Positions 42,239 through 53,000 of a stretch of 64,000 bases of DNA are shown in pieces (positions within the stretch are counted from its first letter, which is position 1; each line of letters starts with the position of its first letter). A program made the position numbers and the translations under genes. The notes under the pieces are model-generated. The model had not been told where the DNA came from. It ran no database searches and saw only the letters and a program-made list of their open reading frames with translations. Origin of the DNA: Mayamaea pseudoterrestris (lineage: Eukaryota; Bacillariophyta; Bacillariophyceae; Sellaphorales; Sellaphoraceae); NCBI GenBank assembly GCA_027923505.1, contig BROI01000037.1:62001-126000 (forward strand), in the 5' to 3' direction.

Positions 42239-43000
42239 ATGATGAATATGCAGCGTCTATCAACTCTCCTCTTGCTTCTGGTCGCTTCATGCTCCTCATG
42301 GTCAATGCCGCAACCAAATAATGGGGGCCGAACAATCCAGCGAGCGAACAAGCCAATGAGTAATCAGCAAAAGGCACTAGCAACGACAATGGAAGCGCCT
42401 CAGGAAGACGTCAAGATTCCTCAGCTTCCCAAGTTGGGAGTTGCAATCTGGGTCGCTGGACTAAGTGGATTCATTGTTCGCAACTACCAGCCGGACATGG
42501 AGTTTTGGCCAGCTACTCTTTCAGACTCTTATTCATCCTCCACCTATATACTGATTCATGCAGTCTCCGGTATGCTGTTTGCTGGAACAATCATTACAAC
42601 GACGCTGCTGGAATGGATTGTCGTTCAGTCCAAGGATCAAGCGGTGCAGCGATTCTGGTTCACGCAAGTTCCTGGCGTCGAGCAGGCACTAGTCTTGCCC
42701 GGACTGACAGGATCCATTGTATCGGGCGTGTTGCACGCCTTTCAAAAGTATGGCAGCTTGACGGAGGCGCCGTTTCATGTCACGTCGGCAGTGTACCTCC
42801 TACTGTTGTTTGGCGTCTGGTGGGGCGTTACGGACCAAACGACACAAGGCAAGGCATTTGACTATGTCATGTCAGATCAAGACATGAGCGACGACAAGCT
42901 TCCCACAGTTATGCTGGTCCGACGAGTGTCAAACATTGTGTCATGTGGCTTTTTGGTGGCGCTATATGCAGTCATGGTGTTGAAGCCAGGTATGGAGTAG
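42239..43000 (+). CDS. Four-helix membrane protein, DUF2269/CopD-like, with signal/plastid-like presequence
   Basis: A 253-residue protein. A hydrophobic start, MQRLSTLLLLLVASCSS, is followed by Trp and a basic, Ser/Asn/Gln-rich stretch to about residue 60. This is the layout of a bipartite plastid presequence in heterokonts (aromatic at the cleavage site) or of a plain signal peptide. Four hydrophobic helices follow: LIHAVSGMLFAGTIITTTLLEWIVV, QALVLPGLTGSIVSGVLHAF, FHVTSAVYLLLLFGVWWG and VSNIVSCGFLVALYAVMVL. The first helix with HAVSGMLFAGT and the length of the bundle resemble the DUF2269/CopD-type membrane fold (hydrophobic bundle with an early His), but the resemblance is only by pattern. 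The start is preceded by CAATCATG. A plastid membrane or ER location is possible. Confidence 0.68.
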   Translation: MMNMQRLSTLLLLLVASCSSWSMPQPNNGGRTIQRANKPMSNQQKALATTMEAPQEDVKIPQLPKLGVAIWVAGLSGFIVRNYQPDMEFWPATLSDSYSSSTYILIHAVSGMLFAGTIITTTLLEWIVVQSKDQAVQRFWFTQVPGVEQALVLPGLTGSIVSGVLHAFQKYGSLTEAPFHVTSAVYLLLLFGVWWGVTDQTTQGKAFDYVMSDQDMSDDKLPTVMLVRRVSNIVSCGFLVALYAVMVLKPGME

Positions 43001-43288
43001 ATCTTTGATGCAATTTAGATACGGCTCACAGCTGAGTTGATGGAAGAGGATTCATACTAGATCTTGTTTGTTTATATCAATTACTGTTTACAATTGTAGC
43101 TACGATAGTTCGCACTTGTAGCAGACAACTCCACAGCAAAAGCTACAGCTATCACAAATTGATTAATAACGGTGCGACAATGGAGACGGTTTGTGGATGG
43201 AACGAGCATCATTCCAATTGATCATCCCAACCAAATCACCATGGCATTTCACCATTCTTTTTTAAAATCCACTGCTTTTTTGGTATGA

Positions 43289-44494
43289 ATGGTGACTTCT
43301 CTACATCTTCAGTTGATATGCTTCATGATATTGACAATTGCGTCGTGTAGCGATCACATCAGACAAGATACACCGGCCTTTTTCGAGACAGAATCCAGCA
43401 TTCACCAAGCAGAAACATGTACAGTCGCATCAACATCTCCACCAACGATCAATGACATTGACTTGGGTGTCGAACAAGAGATGGAGGAGGAAGCTATAAA
43501 GGAAGTTGCTGAAGTGATCAGACAAGCCAACGATTACATGTACCGTCATATCTCGAGCAACCAGTTTACTCCGCAAGTCGTTCGCGACTGCAAGCTAAAA
43601 GATTCACTCTGCGCCTACTGGGCGACGCAGGATGAATGCAGCAGCAATCCAATCTACATGCACGAGCATTGCGGGCCAGTTTGTCAAACGTGCGACTGGC
43701 ACGACCTTTCAAAGCGGTGTCCCGTTGACGTGAGTGAAAATGCCTTGCGCAAGGCTGGCGACTTGAATGCATTGTTTAAACGGATCGCAAATGATGAATA
43801 TATTGTTCAAAAGTACAAGCTACAAGTATTGTCTCGGCCCCACGATGACGATTTAGCTGGCTATCAAGCACAGTCCGATGACGGCCCATGGATCCTTCAG
43901 TTTGACAACATTTTATCGAACGCAGATTGCCAACAATTCATTCAACTTGGCATGCAGGAAGGCTTTCAATTGAGCGAGGAAATATTGGAGGACCGATTGG
44001 ACGGAACATTTACGACGGGGCCCGTCAAGGAACGAACTTCCACTAATGCCTGGTGCACTAGCCAGGCATGCATGAACCATGATGCCGCTCGAAACTTGGA
44101 GCATTTCGTTGCCAATCTAACTGGCATTCCAAGTGACAACATGGAACACTTTCAAATAATACAGTATCTGCCGGGGCAATCCTATAACTCTCACAATGAC
44201 TACAAACTCTTCATGAACGCGCGGCCTAGCGGACAAAGGATTCTTACCTTTCTCATTTACCTGAACAATGTCGACGGAGGAGGCGAAACGAGGTTTCCAG
44301 CGCTGCATAACATTACTGTCGTCCCAAAGGCCGGTAGAGCAATCCTTTGGCCGTCAGTGTTGGACGCGAACCCGGCGAGGAAAGATGAGCGAACCTTGCA
44401 TGCGGCGCTGGAGGTGACGGAAGGATTCAAGTATGCGATTAACACTTGGATACACATGCGAGACTTCAAAACATCGTGGCGAATCGGTTGCTAA
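43289..44494 (+). CDS. Prolyl 4-hydroxylase-type 2-oxoglutarate/Fe(II) oxygenase with ShKT domain
   Basis: A 401-residue secretory-pathway enzyme that hydroxylates proline in peptides using iron, oxygen and 2-oxoglutarate. Residues 1-20 form a signal peptide (LQLICFMILTIASCS). A ShKT-type six-cysteine domain lies at residues 101-135 (C101, C108, C117, C128, C132, C135). The catalytic domain has the iron triad His302, Asp304 (SHNDY) and His371 (TLHAALEV), with Lys381 for 2-oxoglutarate (GFKYAINTWIHMRDF). Other family pieces are QYLPGQSY, TFLIYLNNVDGGGETRFP and VVPKAGRAILWP. The ShKT precedes the catalytic domain here; in many plant and algal enzymes it follows. No ER retention signal at the C terminus (ends WRIGC). 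It ends 79 nt from the convergent AIP1 gene, with AATAAA right after the stop. Confidence 0.92.
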   Translation: MVTSLHLQLICFMILTIASCSDHIRQDTPAFFETESSIHQAETCTVASTSPPTINDIDLGVEQEMEEEAIKEVAEVIRQANDYMYRHISSNQFTPQVVRDCKLKDSLCAYWATQDECSSNPIYMHEHCGPVCQTCDWHDLSKRCPVDVSENALRKAGDLNALFKRIANDEYIVQKYKLQVLSRPHDDDLAGYQAQSDDGPWILQFDNILSNADCQQFIQLGMQEGFQLSEEILEDRLDGTFTTGPVKERTSTNAWCTSQACMNHDAARNLEHFVANLTGIPSDNMEHFQIIQYLPGQSYNSHNDYKLFMNARPSGQRILTFLIYLNNVDGGGETRFPALHNITVVPKAGRAILWPSVLDANPARKDERTLHAALEVTEGFKYAINTWIHMRDFKTSWRIGC

Positions 44495-44573
44495 ATAAAT
44501 AAAAAGGGTTTTTATAACCAGGTATTCTATGGATCACGTAATATATTTCTACCACTGCACACGTTGCTGTCCT

Positions 44574-46667
44574 TCAACCAAACTTCTCCTGTACATCCTT
44601 GGTCGCATCCCATTGATTCACCACGGAATCAGCACCGACCGACAAGATCTGCACTCCAGCCGCTTTCTGTAGTACATGCAAGCCGGTAATGCCGCCGCGA
44701 TGCGCGAATCGGTAATGGATGCGACTCATCTTCTTCTCAATGCTCCAAACGTAAATTGAGTCGTCAACGCCACCGCTCACAAGCATCTTATTGTCAGCCG
44801 CCCATGACAATTTCGTTACCTTTTGCACGTGAAAACACCACTTGCCGCGTCCAACAATGGACGAAAGGTCGCTGAGTTGCGTAACTAGAATATCCTTGTC
44901 ATCGCCCGACGCCAGGAGCTTTCCGTCCAGACTCAGCGCCAGTGAATGAATCGGTTTGAGGTGCTTTCCATCAATTGTTTGTGTCTCGGTCAATGTTGAA
45001 CCATCATCGCCAATGGAGTAAATGTGTATATTGGCATCCTGGCCCCCAACATACACCATCCTGTCATCCTTGGAGACAATGGCGCAATTGGCTTCGTATG
45101 GAATCAAAATCAAGTCGCTTACCTTGCCATCGGCATTGACAAGTAGCAGCCCCTTCACTGTGACAATAAGGCCAACGTTTGTTCCAGTACTGATAGAACT
45201 GGGCTGCGCGTGTAATGAAACGCCATCTTTCTCGATGCTTCCGTCCTTTAATGACGCCACCCACATGGTATCGTCCCATCCAACGGAGTAAAGACGTGAC
45301 GACGTCATGGCGACGCCGCTCACCGCCGCTGGCTTGGCCGTCGTTCCATGCACGACGTTCATCAAGTCAGGGTCGCCCCCCGGAGGTTCCAAACGACGCA
45401 AGCACTTGGTTGTTTTTAAATCCCATTCACACAAAATGCCGTTTGTGTCACCCGTGAAAAAGATTCCGGATGCCTCATCGACAGCCATGCTGGAAATGGG
45501 TGCGTAGTGGCCTGTGATTGTCTCCATCTTCCCGCCAGAGCCTGGCATTGGCAGAGTCGACAAGACTCCATTGTATCCGACACTGACTGGCGTGTTCGAT
45601 GCCTTGACAAACGTACATCCAAGTTGGGTTCCTCCGACTGGTACCTTATCGAATGCAACTCCCTTGGCTTGATGCTCTGCCACTTTCCAATCATGAACTT
45701 GTTTGAGACTAATGTTGGAAGCATCGCTGTCGAGCACTTGAAACAGTTTGCATGTTCCGTCGCCCGACGCCGTCATGATGTGAGCATCGTCTCCACTCCA
45801 AGCGACGCTGTAGATAGTCGCAGCATGAGCATCTTCCAGCTTGGTCTTGACTGCAAATGTATTTCCATCATACAAGACAATGCTTCGGTCCGTTCCCACC
45901 GTCGCCACCAACGATCCATCCTTTTTCGAATTATATCGCACGCACTGAACACCTCCACGAGCATGTTCATCCTCGGCCGGCACTCCATCTTGACAAGCCA
46001 CGCGCTGAAACGGCGGTCCCTGATGAAAGTAGCACTTTGGTTCATCCATACCTGCCGTCACAATGCGCAACGGCCGCTCCGGTTTGAAGGCTACACTGGA
46101 GACGCGTCCCTTGAGAAACTGCATGAGCGATCCCGCCGATACGCCGTCCCACTGAATCGTGACGGCGCACTGCGATTGACGCGCATCCATGCGCCGCTCT
46201 CCGCCAATGGCGAGTCGCTTGGATTCGCCGTCCCAAGCCACGTCGCGAATGGGTCCCTGCAGACAGGATGGATTCTCGTACTTGGTCAAGTGCTCGACGT
46301 GATCCAGTGCCCACACCCGCAGCGATCCCTTGTCGTCGCCACTGCAAACGTAGGCGCCACTGGCAGATAGTTTGGCAGCCGTTGGGTTGCCGGTGGAGCA
46401 GTGACCCCGATAAATTAAGCAAGAAACTATGGGCGAAAACTCTTCCTGCTGCAACAAGATGGATTCATCCAGTGTGCGAACAATCACACTCTTGCCACTG
46501 CAATACGTCAGCAGCGGCTTGGTGGAAAACAAGCGACCAGAGTCTCCATCCAGCGAGCAGCGAACGCTTCTAGTAGGCGATGGCAAGGGTGGAACACTCT
46601 TGACGACGGGGGCGTCGGCTGGAAGGCAGGCATTGGCGGCGGATGGTCCAGAGCTGCTCAATGACAT
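44574..46667 (-). CDS. WDR1: Actin-interacting protein 1 (AIP1/WDR1)
   Basis: WD40 protein that works with cofilin to disassemble actin filaments. About 697 residues, single exon. Family segments: PLPSPTRSVRCSLDGDSGRL at the N terminus, CVRYNSKKDGSLVATVGTDRSIVLYDG, then VAWSGDDAHIMTASGDGTCKLF. The C-terminal propeller has KPIHSLALSLDGKLLASGDDKDI and KLSWAADNKMLVSGGVDDSIYVWSIEKK. It has about twelve WD repeats for two seven-bladed propellers. It is about 90 residues longer than animal WDR1 (606), mainly at the N terminus and in loops. The start MSLSSSGPSAAN was preferred over the in-frame ATG at 46712. Divergent from glutamine synthetase III. Confidence 0.92.
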   Translation of the reverse strand: MSLSSSGPSAANACLPADAPVVKSVPPLPSPTRSVRCSLDGDSGRLFSTKPLLTYCSGKSVIVRTLDESILLQQEEFSPIVSCLIYRGHCSTGNPTAAKLSASGAYVCSGDDKGSLRVWALDHVEHLTKYENPSCLQGPIRDVAWDGESKRLAIGGERRMDARQSQCAVTIQWDGVSAGSLMQFLKGRVSSVAFKPERPLRIVTAGMDEPKCYFHQGPPFQRVACQDGVPAEDEHARGGVQCVRYNSKKDGSLVATVGTDRSIVLYDGNTFAVKTKLEDAHAATIYSVAWSGDDAHIMTASGDGTCKLFQVLDSDASNISLKQVHDWKVAEHQAKGVAFDKVPVGGTQLGCTFVKASNTPVSVGYNGVLSTLPMPGSGGKMETITGHYAPISSMAVDEASGIFFTGDTNGILCEWDLKTTKCLRRLEPPGGDPDLMNVVHGTTAKPAAVSGVAMTSSRLYSVGWDDTMWVASLKDGSIEKDGVSLHAQPSSISTGTNVGLIVTVKGLLLVNADGKVSDLILIPYEANCAIVSKDDRMVYVGGQDANIHIYSIGDDGSTLTETQTIDGKHLKPIHSLALSLDGKLLASGDDKDILVTQLSDLSSIVGRGKWCFHVQKVTKLSWAADNKMLVSGGVDDSIYVWSIEKKMSRIHYRFAHRGGITGLHVLQKAAGVQILSVGADSVVNQWDATKDVQEKFG

Positions 46668-47223
46668 GTTTCTCTGTTTATGGAGTGCAATTGATGCGAA
46701 TAAGTGTCTCAATATGCTTTGATGAGGAGCTGATTGTAGATTTTGGAGATAGAATACGTGCGATGAAAGGAACGAGAGACGCGTTGAAAGTCTTTCGACT
46801 TGTCAATGGAACAACGCACGGTCATCCATGGTGACGCAAATGACGCGACCGAAAAGATTTTGCGTCACAAGATCCGTTTTCAACGTGAAGACAGTTAGGG
46901 TTGTGGTTCAGTTGGGACGAGTTCGCCCCCACATCTTCAATCGTGGGTGAGTACACTTCGATGTATATTAAATTTCGATTATTAGCAAGAAATTGGTGCC
47001 GCCCCTAACTAAACTTCCGTCTTGATGTTGGGAAGTTGCGAGCCATCCAACGCTGCGCGCGTCACACTCCGATTGTTCTGCCGCAGCAACGACAGCGTCT
47101 GTTTCTTCGCCTTGCTGTCAACCTCACAAAAGAATTTTGACTGTTTCGACGGAGCGACTAAAACACGCAGCGGCTGCTAGTGCAAGTTCATCTTCTTCTT
47201 CTTCCACTAGTCTTTTTACAAGC
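46668..47223. promoter_or_regulatory. Divergent promoter region of AIP1 and glutamine synthetase III
   Basis: A 556-nt gap between two genes transcribed away from each other. No further gene. The open frame of glutamine synthetase extends upstream to 47137 without an ATG, so this part is 5' leader. No defined motif recognised. Confidence 0.4.
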
Positions 47224-49457
47224 ATGCTATCGGCCAGTCTCCGCTCGCAGGCTGCGATTCGCCGCGTCCTTTCGACGCAAGGAGCTCGTACCATGTCCAC
47301 CTCCCTGGAGCAGTTTGAGGACTATGGCAAGTCCGTCTTCACCGGCAAGGTTGCCAATACCTACTTGGGCAAGCATGGAGCGACGGCGGAAATTCTAAAG
47401 GATCCGCTGTGGGTAAAGAACCATGCCGACATTGTAGCGCAAGCTGTCTTTGACTGGTGAGTTATGTATGAATGAGGGGCTGTTTGACCGTCGAGCAGCA
47501 AGTACCTTTGCTCACTCCAAACGCACCTCTATTTTAACTCGCACGCAGGGCCCTCGACAATGGCGCCAACGTCTACTGCCACTGGTTCCAGCCCATGGGA
47601 GCGAGCGGTGTCCGTCACGGACAAACCGGCCAGGTCCACAATATGATGTTGAAGTTCAACGCCGACAATGAAGTTGTGCAGGATTTCAAGGGCAAGACCC
47701 TCGTCAAGGGAGAGACGGATGGTTCGTCCTACCCAAACGGAGGCTTGCGCGGAACGCATGAAGCTGGCGGATACCTTGCGGTGGATACGTCCTCTCCCAT
47801 TTTCCTTCGCGCCGACACGGTCTTTATTCCGTCCGTCTTGGTTTCCTACTACGGAGCCGCCCTCGACGAAAAGACGCCCCTCCTGCGCGCCAATGCGGCG
47901 CTCGACAAGCATGGATCGCGCTTGCTGCGGCACCTTGGTTTGGATGTCAGCTCCGGCATTCAAACGAACATTGGCCTCGAGCAGGAAATCTTTTTGATCC
48001 CCCGCGACCAGTACTACCGCCGCCCCGATTTGCAGCTCACGGGCCGCACCTTGATTGGCAAGTCGGCCCCGCGTGGACAGGAAATGTGCGACCACTACAT
48101 GGCGCCGCTCTCCAGCGCCACGGCGGCCTTGCCGTGCATGCAGGAAATTCAGGACGAGTGCTGGCGATTGGGTATTCCGCTCAAGACACGTCATCGTGAG
48201 GTGGCGCCCAATCAGTTTGAGTTTGCGCCGCTCTACGGAAGCAACACGACGCAGATTGATCAAAATGTAATGGTGATGCAGATTATTGAAGAGGTCGCAG
48301 CCAAGCATGGACTTGCTGCGTTGTTGCAGGAAAAGCCCTTTCAAGACATCAACGGGTCTGGCAAGCATAACAACTGGTCCATTGCCACGCGTGACGGAGT
48401 CAATTGCTTGGACCCTGATGAACTGACCAAGGCCACTGGCAACAAGGCGGCCTTTCCCATTATCATGGCGGCAATCATTTCGGCCATTGATGAACACGGT
48501 GATTTGATGCGTGCGTCCATTAGCAGCCCAGGCAATGACTTTCGATTGGGAGCATGCGAGGCGCCTCCGTCCATTGTTTCCACCTACCTTGGAACGGACA
48601 TGACCAACTACTTGGAAGGCTTCATGAATGGATCCGATGTGCCGTATAATCCGGGCAAGAAACTTTTGGACTTGGGTACCCGCGAGGTTGTTCCCTTTGA
48701 GGTTCCGGCCGAGGATCGCAACCGCACGTCCCCCTTTCCTTATGGAGGCGGTCGTTTCGAGTTCCGTGCCGTTGGTTCCTCGCAGAACGTCTCTTTTGTC
48801 AATACTGTTTTGAACACAATTACGGCTGCCAAGTTCCAGGAGATTGCGGACCGTATCGAGGCTGGCGAAGATGGCGCCAATGTTGCCCGTGAATTGTTGC
48901 GAAAGCATTGGCGCATTATCTTTAATGGCGACAACTACAATGAGGCCAATCAAGTCATGTTGACCGATCGTGGCCTCTGGAGAATCGACTCTGGCGTTGA
49001 AGCTTTGGCTCGCTTGACTGCTGACAAGAACATTGCTCTTTTTGAAAACATGAAGGTGCTCACCCAGCAGGAGTGCGCAGCGCGCCAAGACATTCTCCAC
49101 AACCATTACATTGGAACGGTCGAGATGGAGGCGTTTACTTTGATTGACATGCTCCAGCAACACATCATTCCCTCTGTCAAGGCTGCCGGTATAGGCCCAT
49201 TGGATGAATTGAAGGCATGCGTCCCCCAACTCAAGGATGCTCTTTCCGCCATTCACGCCGCGTCTTCGTCATACGAAAAGGCCAAGCTTTGCCGCGTCTT
49301 GCGCCTCGAAACCATGGAAGAAATTCGCGATATTTGCGACGATGCTGAGGAAGTGTGTCCGGCCAATATTTGGACGCTCGCTACCTACAAGGAGCTTTTG
49401 TTTTTGGACCAAACTACTGTTCATGGAGGCTATGATGACTTTGAAGGCGAGATGTAA
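47224..49457 (+). CDS. glnN: Glutamine synthetase type III (GSIII)
   Basis: Makes glutamine from glutamate, ammonium and ATP. Exons 47224-47456 and 47549-49457 (92-nt intron), about 713 residues, as usual for GSIII. The first ATG gives MLSASLRSQAAIRRVLSTQGARTM, an Arg/Ser-rich amphipathic start compatible with mitochondrial import; MSTSLEQFEDYGKSVF is an internal ATG that would give a cytosolic form. GSIII segments: NVYCHWFQPMGASGVRHGQTGQVHN, then KHNNWSIATRDGVNCLDPD and GGGRFEFRAVGSSQNVSF, with ATP/glutamate-site motifs GLEQEIFLIP and PNQFEFAPLYGS. GSIII is typical of bacteria and algae, including heterokonts. Dual targeting from two starts is inference. Confidence 0.96.
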
Positions 49458-50068
49458 AAGCCCTTGGTTGATTTCTCAGTTTTGAGGGGGCGATTTGCAA
49501 TTCAAATGTGTTTGTTTTGAAACTATGTGTGTGACTTTGACGATTCGAATTTCGCTTTGTCACAGCTTTTGTACGACGAGCGAGAAATGTTTTGATTTAT
49601 AAATAGCGAGTTTAACGAGTTCTTTGAAGATTTTACCTTTGCTTATCATATTATGCCTGTGTACCGTAGTTCTTGAATGCGATTGTTCGTTGGCTACGTA
49701 AAGGCTTGCCTGGAGCAACTAATTGACTGTGAATGCAAACCATAAAACGCTCCTAACTCCTAAACATAAACTGCCATTTAGCATATCTTGAGGCAGCAAA
49801 CGTCTGTCGGATTTCGAGTCGGCCTATCGTGAGAGTAGGCATTTGGCTCTGGGTGGATGAGTGTAGACTATGGTTGCATACGATGCGAATCAGTACCGGG
49901 ACTCACCGCTGCGACTCGCATTTCAGTCTCGTGACGTCATGGATCTGCCGAAGATCCGAAACCTTCCGTTTCGTTCAACTGGCCGCAGCGGCCGTTTATG
50001 ACCATGACATGAAAGTCATTGCAAGCGAAAAGAAGTCATATTCAACTGTAACGTAGCGCAGTTAACTA
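49458..50068. other. Intergenic region
   Basis: About 610 nt between two same-direction genes. It should hold the GSIII 3' UTR and the promoter of the fusion gene. No other gene recognised. Confidence 0.5.
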
Positions 50069-53000
50069 ATGAGAACAACGATGCAAGTCAAGAATGGATA
50101 CATTGTCGCTGCAAGCAGCTCGTCTTCTACGACGTCTCTTGAAGTTCCGCTACTCGGATCTACAAGCAAAGCCTTGACAGCCTTTGGATATTCGGTTCCA
50201 GTCTTGATTGACTCGATTCGATCCAACGGCTTGCCGGCGCCTGACTACGAGACGGAGATTGTCTTTGAAGCTACTGGAGATGAAAAGAAGGAGGAGAAGA
50301 AGAAAAAGAAAAAGACTGGTCGTGGAGGAGGCGAAGCTGTCAAAAAGGATGGAGATGCAGCCGCAGCAGCAGCGACTACTTCTGATGACGACAATGACCC
50401 TCCCATTATTCCCGAGCAAGACTTACCGTACCAAAGTCTCAAGCGCATGCAGCAGTCCATGAATTTGCTGACGGTTGCCCTGGAGGATATATCACGCTGG
50501 AACCACCGCGACTACTCGCAGCCAAAAAAGTCCAAGGAGGAGCATGATCGCGATCGAAACGCAATCATCAACAAGCGCGACAAGAGTCGCCGGACTGCCT
50601 TGGAAGGGCAGCGAGCGCGGCTGCAAAAGAAACTTTCGGGAGAGTCATTGAGTCCAGATGAAGTACAAGCGGCTTTGGAGCAGGAGGAGGAACGCAAGCT
50701 CAACATGGTGCGCGCAATCAATTCCACGGCAATGCTTGCGGCCGTCTTGCTTCCCATGCTTTTGCACGAACGACGTAACGATGCAACACTCAAGATTGGA
50801 AAAGTCAAGCTTAACGCTGCCAAGGCTCAGTGTCTTTTGCTAGGCGAGTTTGTCTTTGACGTTATCAACAAGCATTCCTGCGAAAGACTTTTAAATTCAA
50901 TCAAGGGGTTGCTTGGCTTGTTAATCAAGACTAATTTGCAGAATGGCGACAACTCGAGCACTGCTTGGACAGCCACTTGGCGTCATGGCATGGACAAGGC
51001 CATGGAACAGGCCGTGGCAGTGGTTGCCGATCAGCATCCGTCACCTCCGAACCACGACGAGTTTTTGCGCAAGTTTCAAAGCGCAGCCGTGCAAGACTTT
51101 GCTCATCGTCTCGACCAGAAATTTGACTTGGTGTCAACCAAGGACCAGGACGAGCATACCAAATACCTGGCTTCAATTGATGCGTTGCAAAAGCGCATGG
51201 ATGCCTTGTGCAAGAAAACGTTTGGACCGTCCTCGTACGTGACAGTATATGGAAGCTGCCTTTCCGACTTGAGCTTGGGCAAGAATGCCGATGTTGACAT
51301 TAGTTTGCACGTTGACGACGCTGACGTTTTGCGCAAGCAGTACGAGGCCGGCGAGTTGGCCGTTGAGCAATACGAAAAGCAGATGAAGGCGATTATCATG
51401 ACCATGTTTCGGTCGCTGGCGAGGAATCGAAACGAGTTTGAACGCATGGAACCTGCGGCGCGCGCTCGCGTCCCCGTGATTCGCGGAACATGGAAACCGG
51501 CCAACAATCCTCACAGTGCCGACGGATCCATTCATTTTGACGTTTGCTTACTCAACGATATTGCAGTGGCCAATTCAATGCTCGTTAAGGAATACTCGTT
51601 AATCGATGTGCGCGTGCGGCAGCTCATGGTGCTTATTAAGCAGTGGGCTAAGGATAATGGGGTTTGTTCGGCCAAGGACAATACGCTCAGCTCGTACGCA
51701 TGGGTCAATCTCGTTGTCTTTTACCTACAGAGCCTCGGGTTGGTTCCAAATTTGCAGAATGCAGAGCTCATGGCGAAAGCTGGAGTAATGCGTGACGCGG
51801 ACAATAAATGGCATTCGGTCCGCAACTTGGATACGTGTTTTGCAACGTGGGAGCAAGTCAAGGCGATTTGGACACCACCGGAGAATCTCAAAACTTTGTC
51901 AGTTTCAGCGTTGCTGTATGGTTTCTTGTCATTTTACTCGTACGACTTTTTAACGTCGCTTTACATGGTTGGTATCAAGCGAGGCGGCGGTCCGCTTGTT
52001 CCACGCACCAAGTTTCAAAGAGGAGGCTTTTTTCTCTGCGTGGAGGATCCGTTTGAAACGTACGACGCTCATATTCCGCATGACTTGGCCACTCCAGTGG
52101 GCGAAAATCAGCAACCCATCATTATGAATCGGCTGCAAGCTGGTGCTAACCATCTAGAGGCAGTCTTTCAAAGTGCCACTGCTGATGGAGACAGTAATGC
52201 AACAGTGACGAGTTTGTGGCCGCGTCCGTCTAAAGTTGCGACAGTAAAGACAGCGAGTCGACCTGCCGGTCGTGGCAGTCGACAGCGAAACAACAAAGCA
52301 CCAAGTAAATCGCCAGCTGACGGAAACGGCGACAAAAGGGACGTGCAAAGTCCTTCTGTAAAAACAGGCACCGTTGATGAGACTCTGGCAGACGATCAAA
52401 AGGTTGGCCTTAATGATAATAATAGAAAATCTGTCGGAAAGAAGCCACAGGTAGAAAGTCTTTTAATGAACGCTGACGATGCGAATGATGCAACATCGCC
52501 TTCATCGATGCAGCCAACCGAAGCTTTGGTAAATAAAGGCAATCAAAACAATCAGCGTAGGAAAGGAAAGGCCAAGGATGCTGACGGTGATACCGATGTG
52601 CTCGCCGCGACACAAGCCGGTGATGGCGGCACAAACACAAACAACAAGAATTGTTTAGGCACAGAACAAATACCAGCGGAAGATCGGCTGAGTGAAACTC
52701 CGGTTCGTGGCGGTCCCGGTAGGGGCAGAGCCGGAGGTCGTGGTGGCAGAGGGCGTGGTCGCAGCTACAGTCGGGGTGGTCGTGGCCGTGGTAGTGCGGA
52801 CGATGGTGGTAGAGGCGGTCCACGTTCGCAAGTTGCTGGACGCGGCGGTGACGGTAGCGGCCGAAGCGGTGGTGCTGCGGACGGCGGTGGCCGAGATGGG
52901 CCACGTTCGCAAGTTGCTGGACGCGGCGGTGACGGTAGCGGACGAAGTGTTGGTGGCGCGGACGGCGGTGGCCGAGATGGGCCACGTTCACAAGTTACTG

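Noticed and set aside
47529-49256. 575-codon open frame on the minus strand across glutamine synthetase III
   Set aside because: It lies opposite strongly conserved GSIII coding sequence and reads low-information composition without domains; a by-product of codon use on the real gene.
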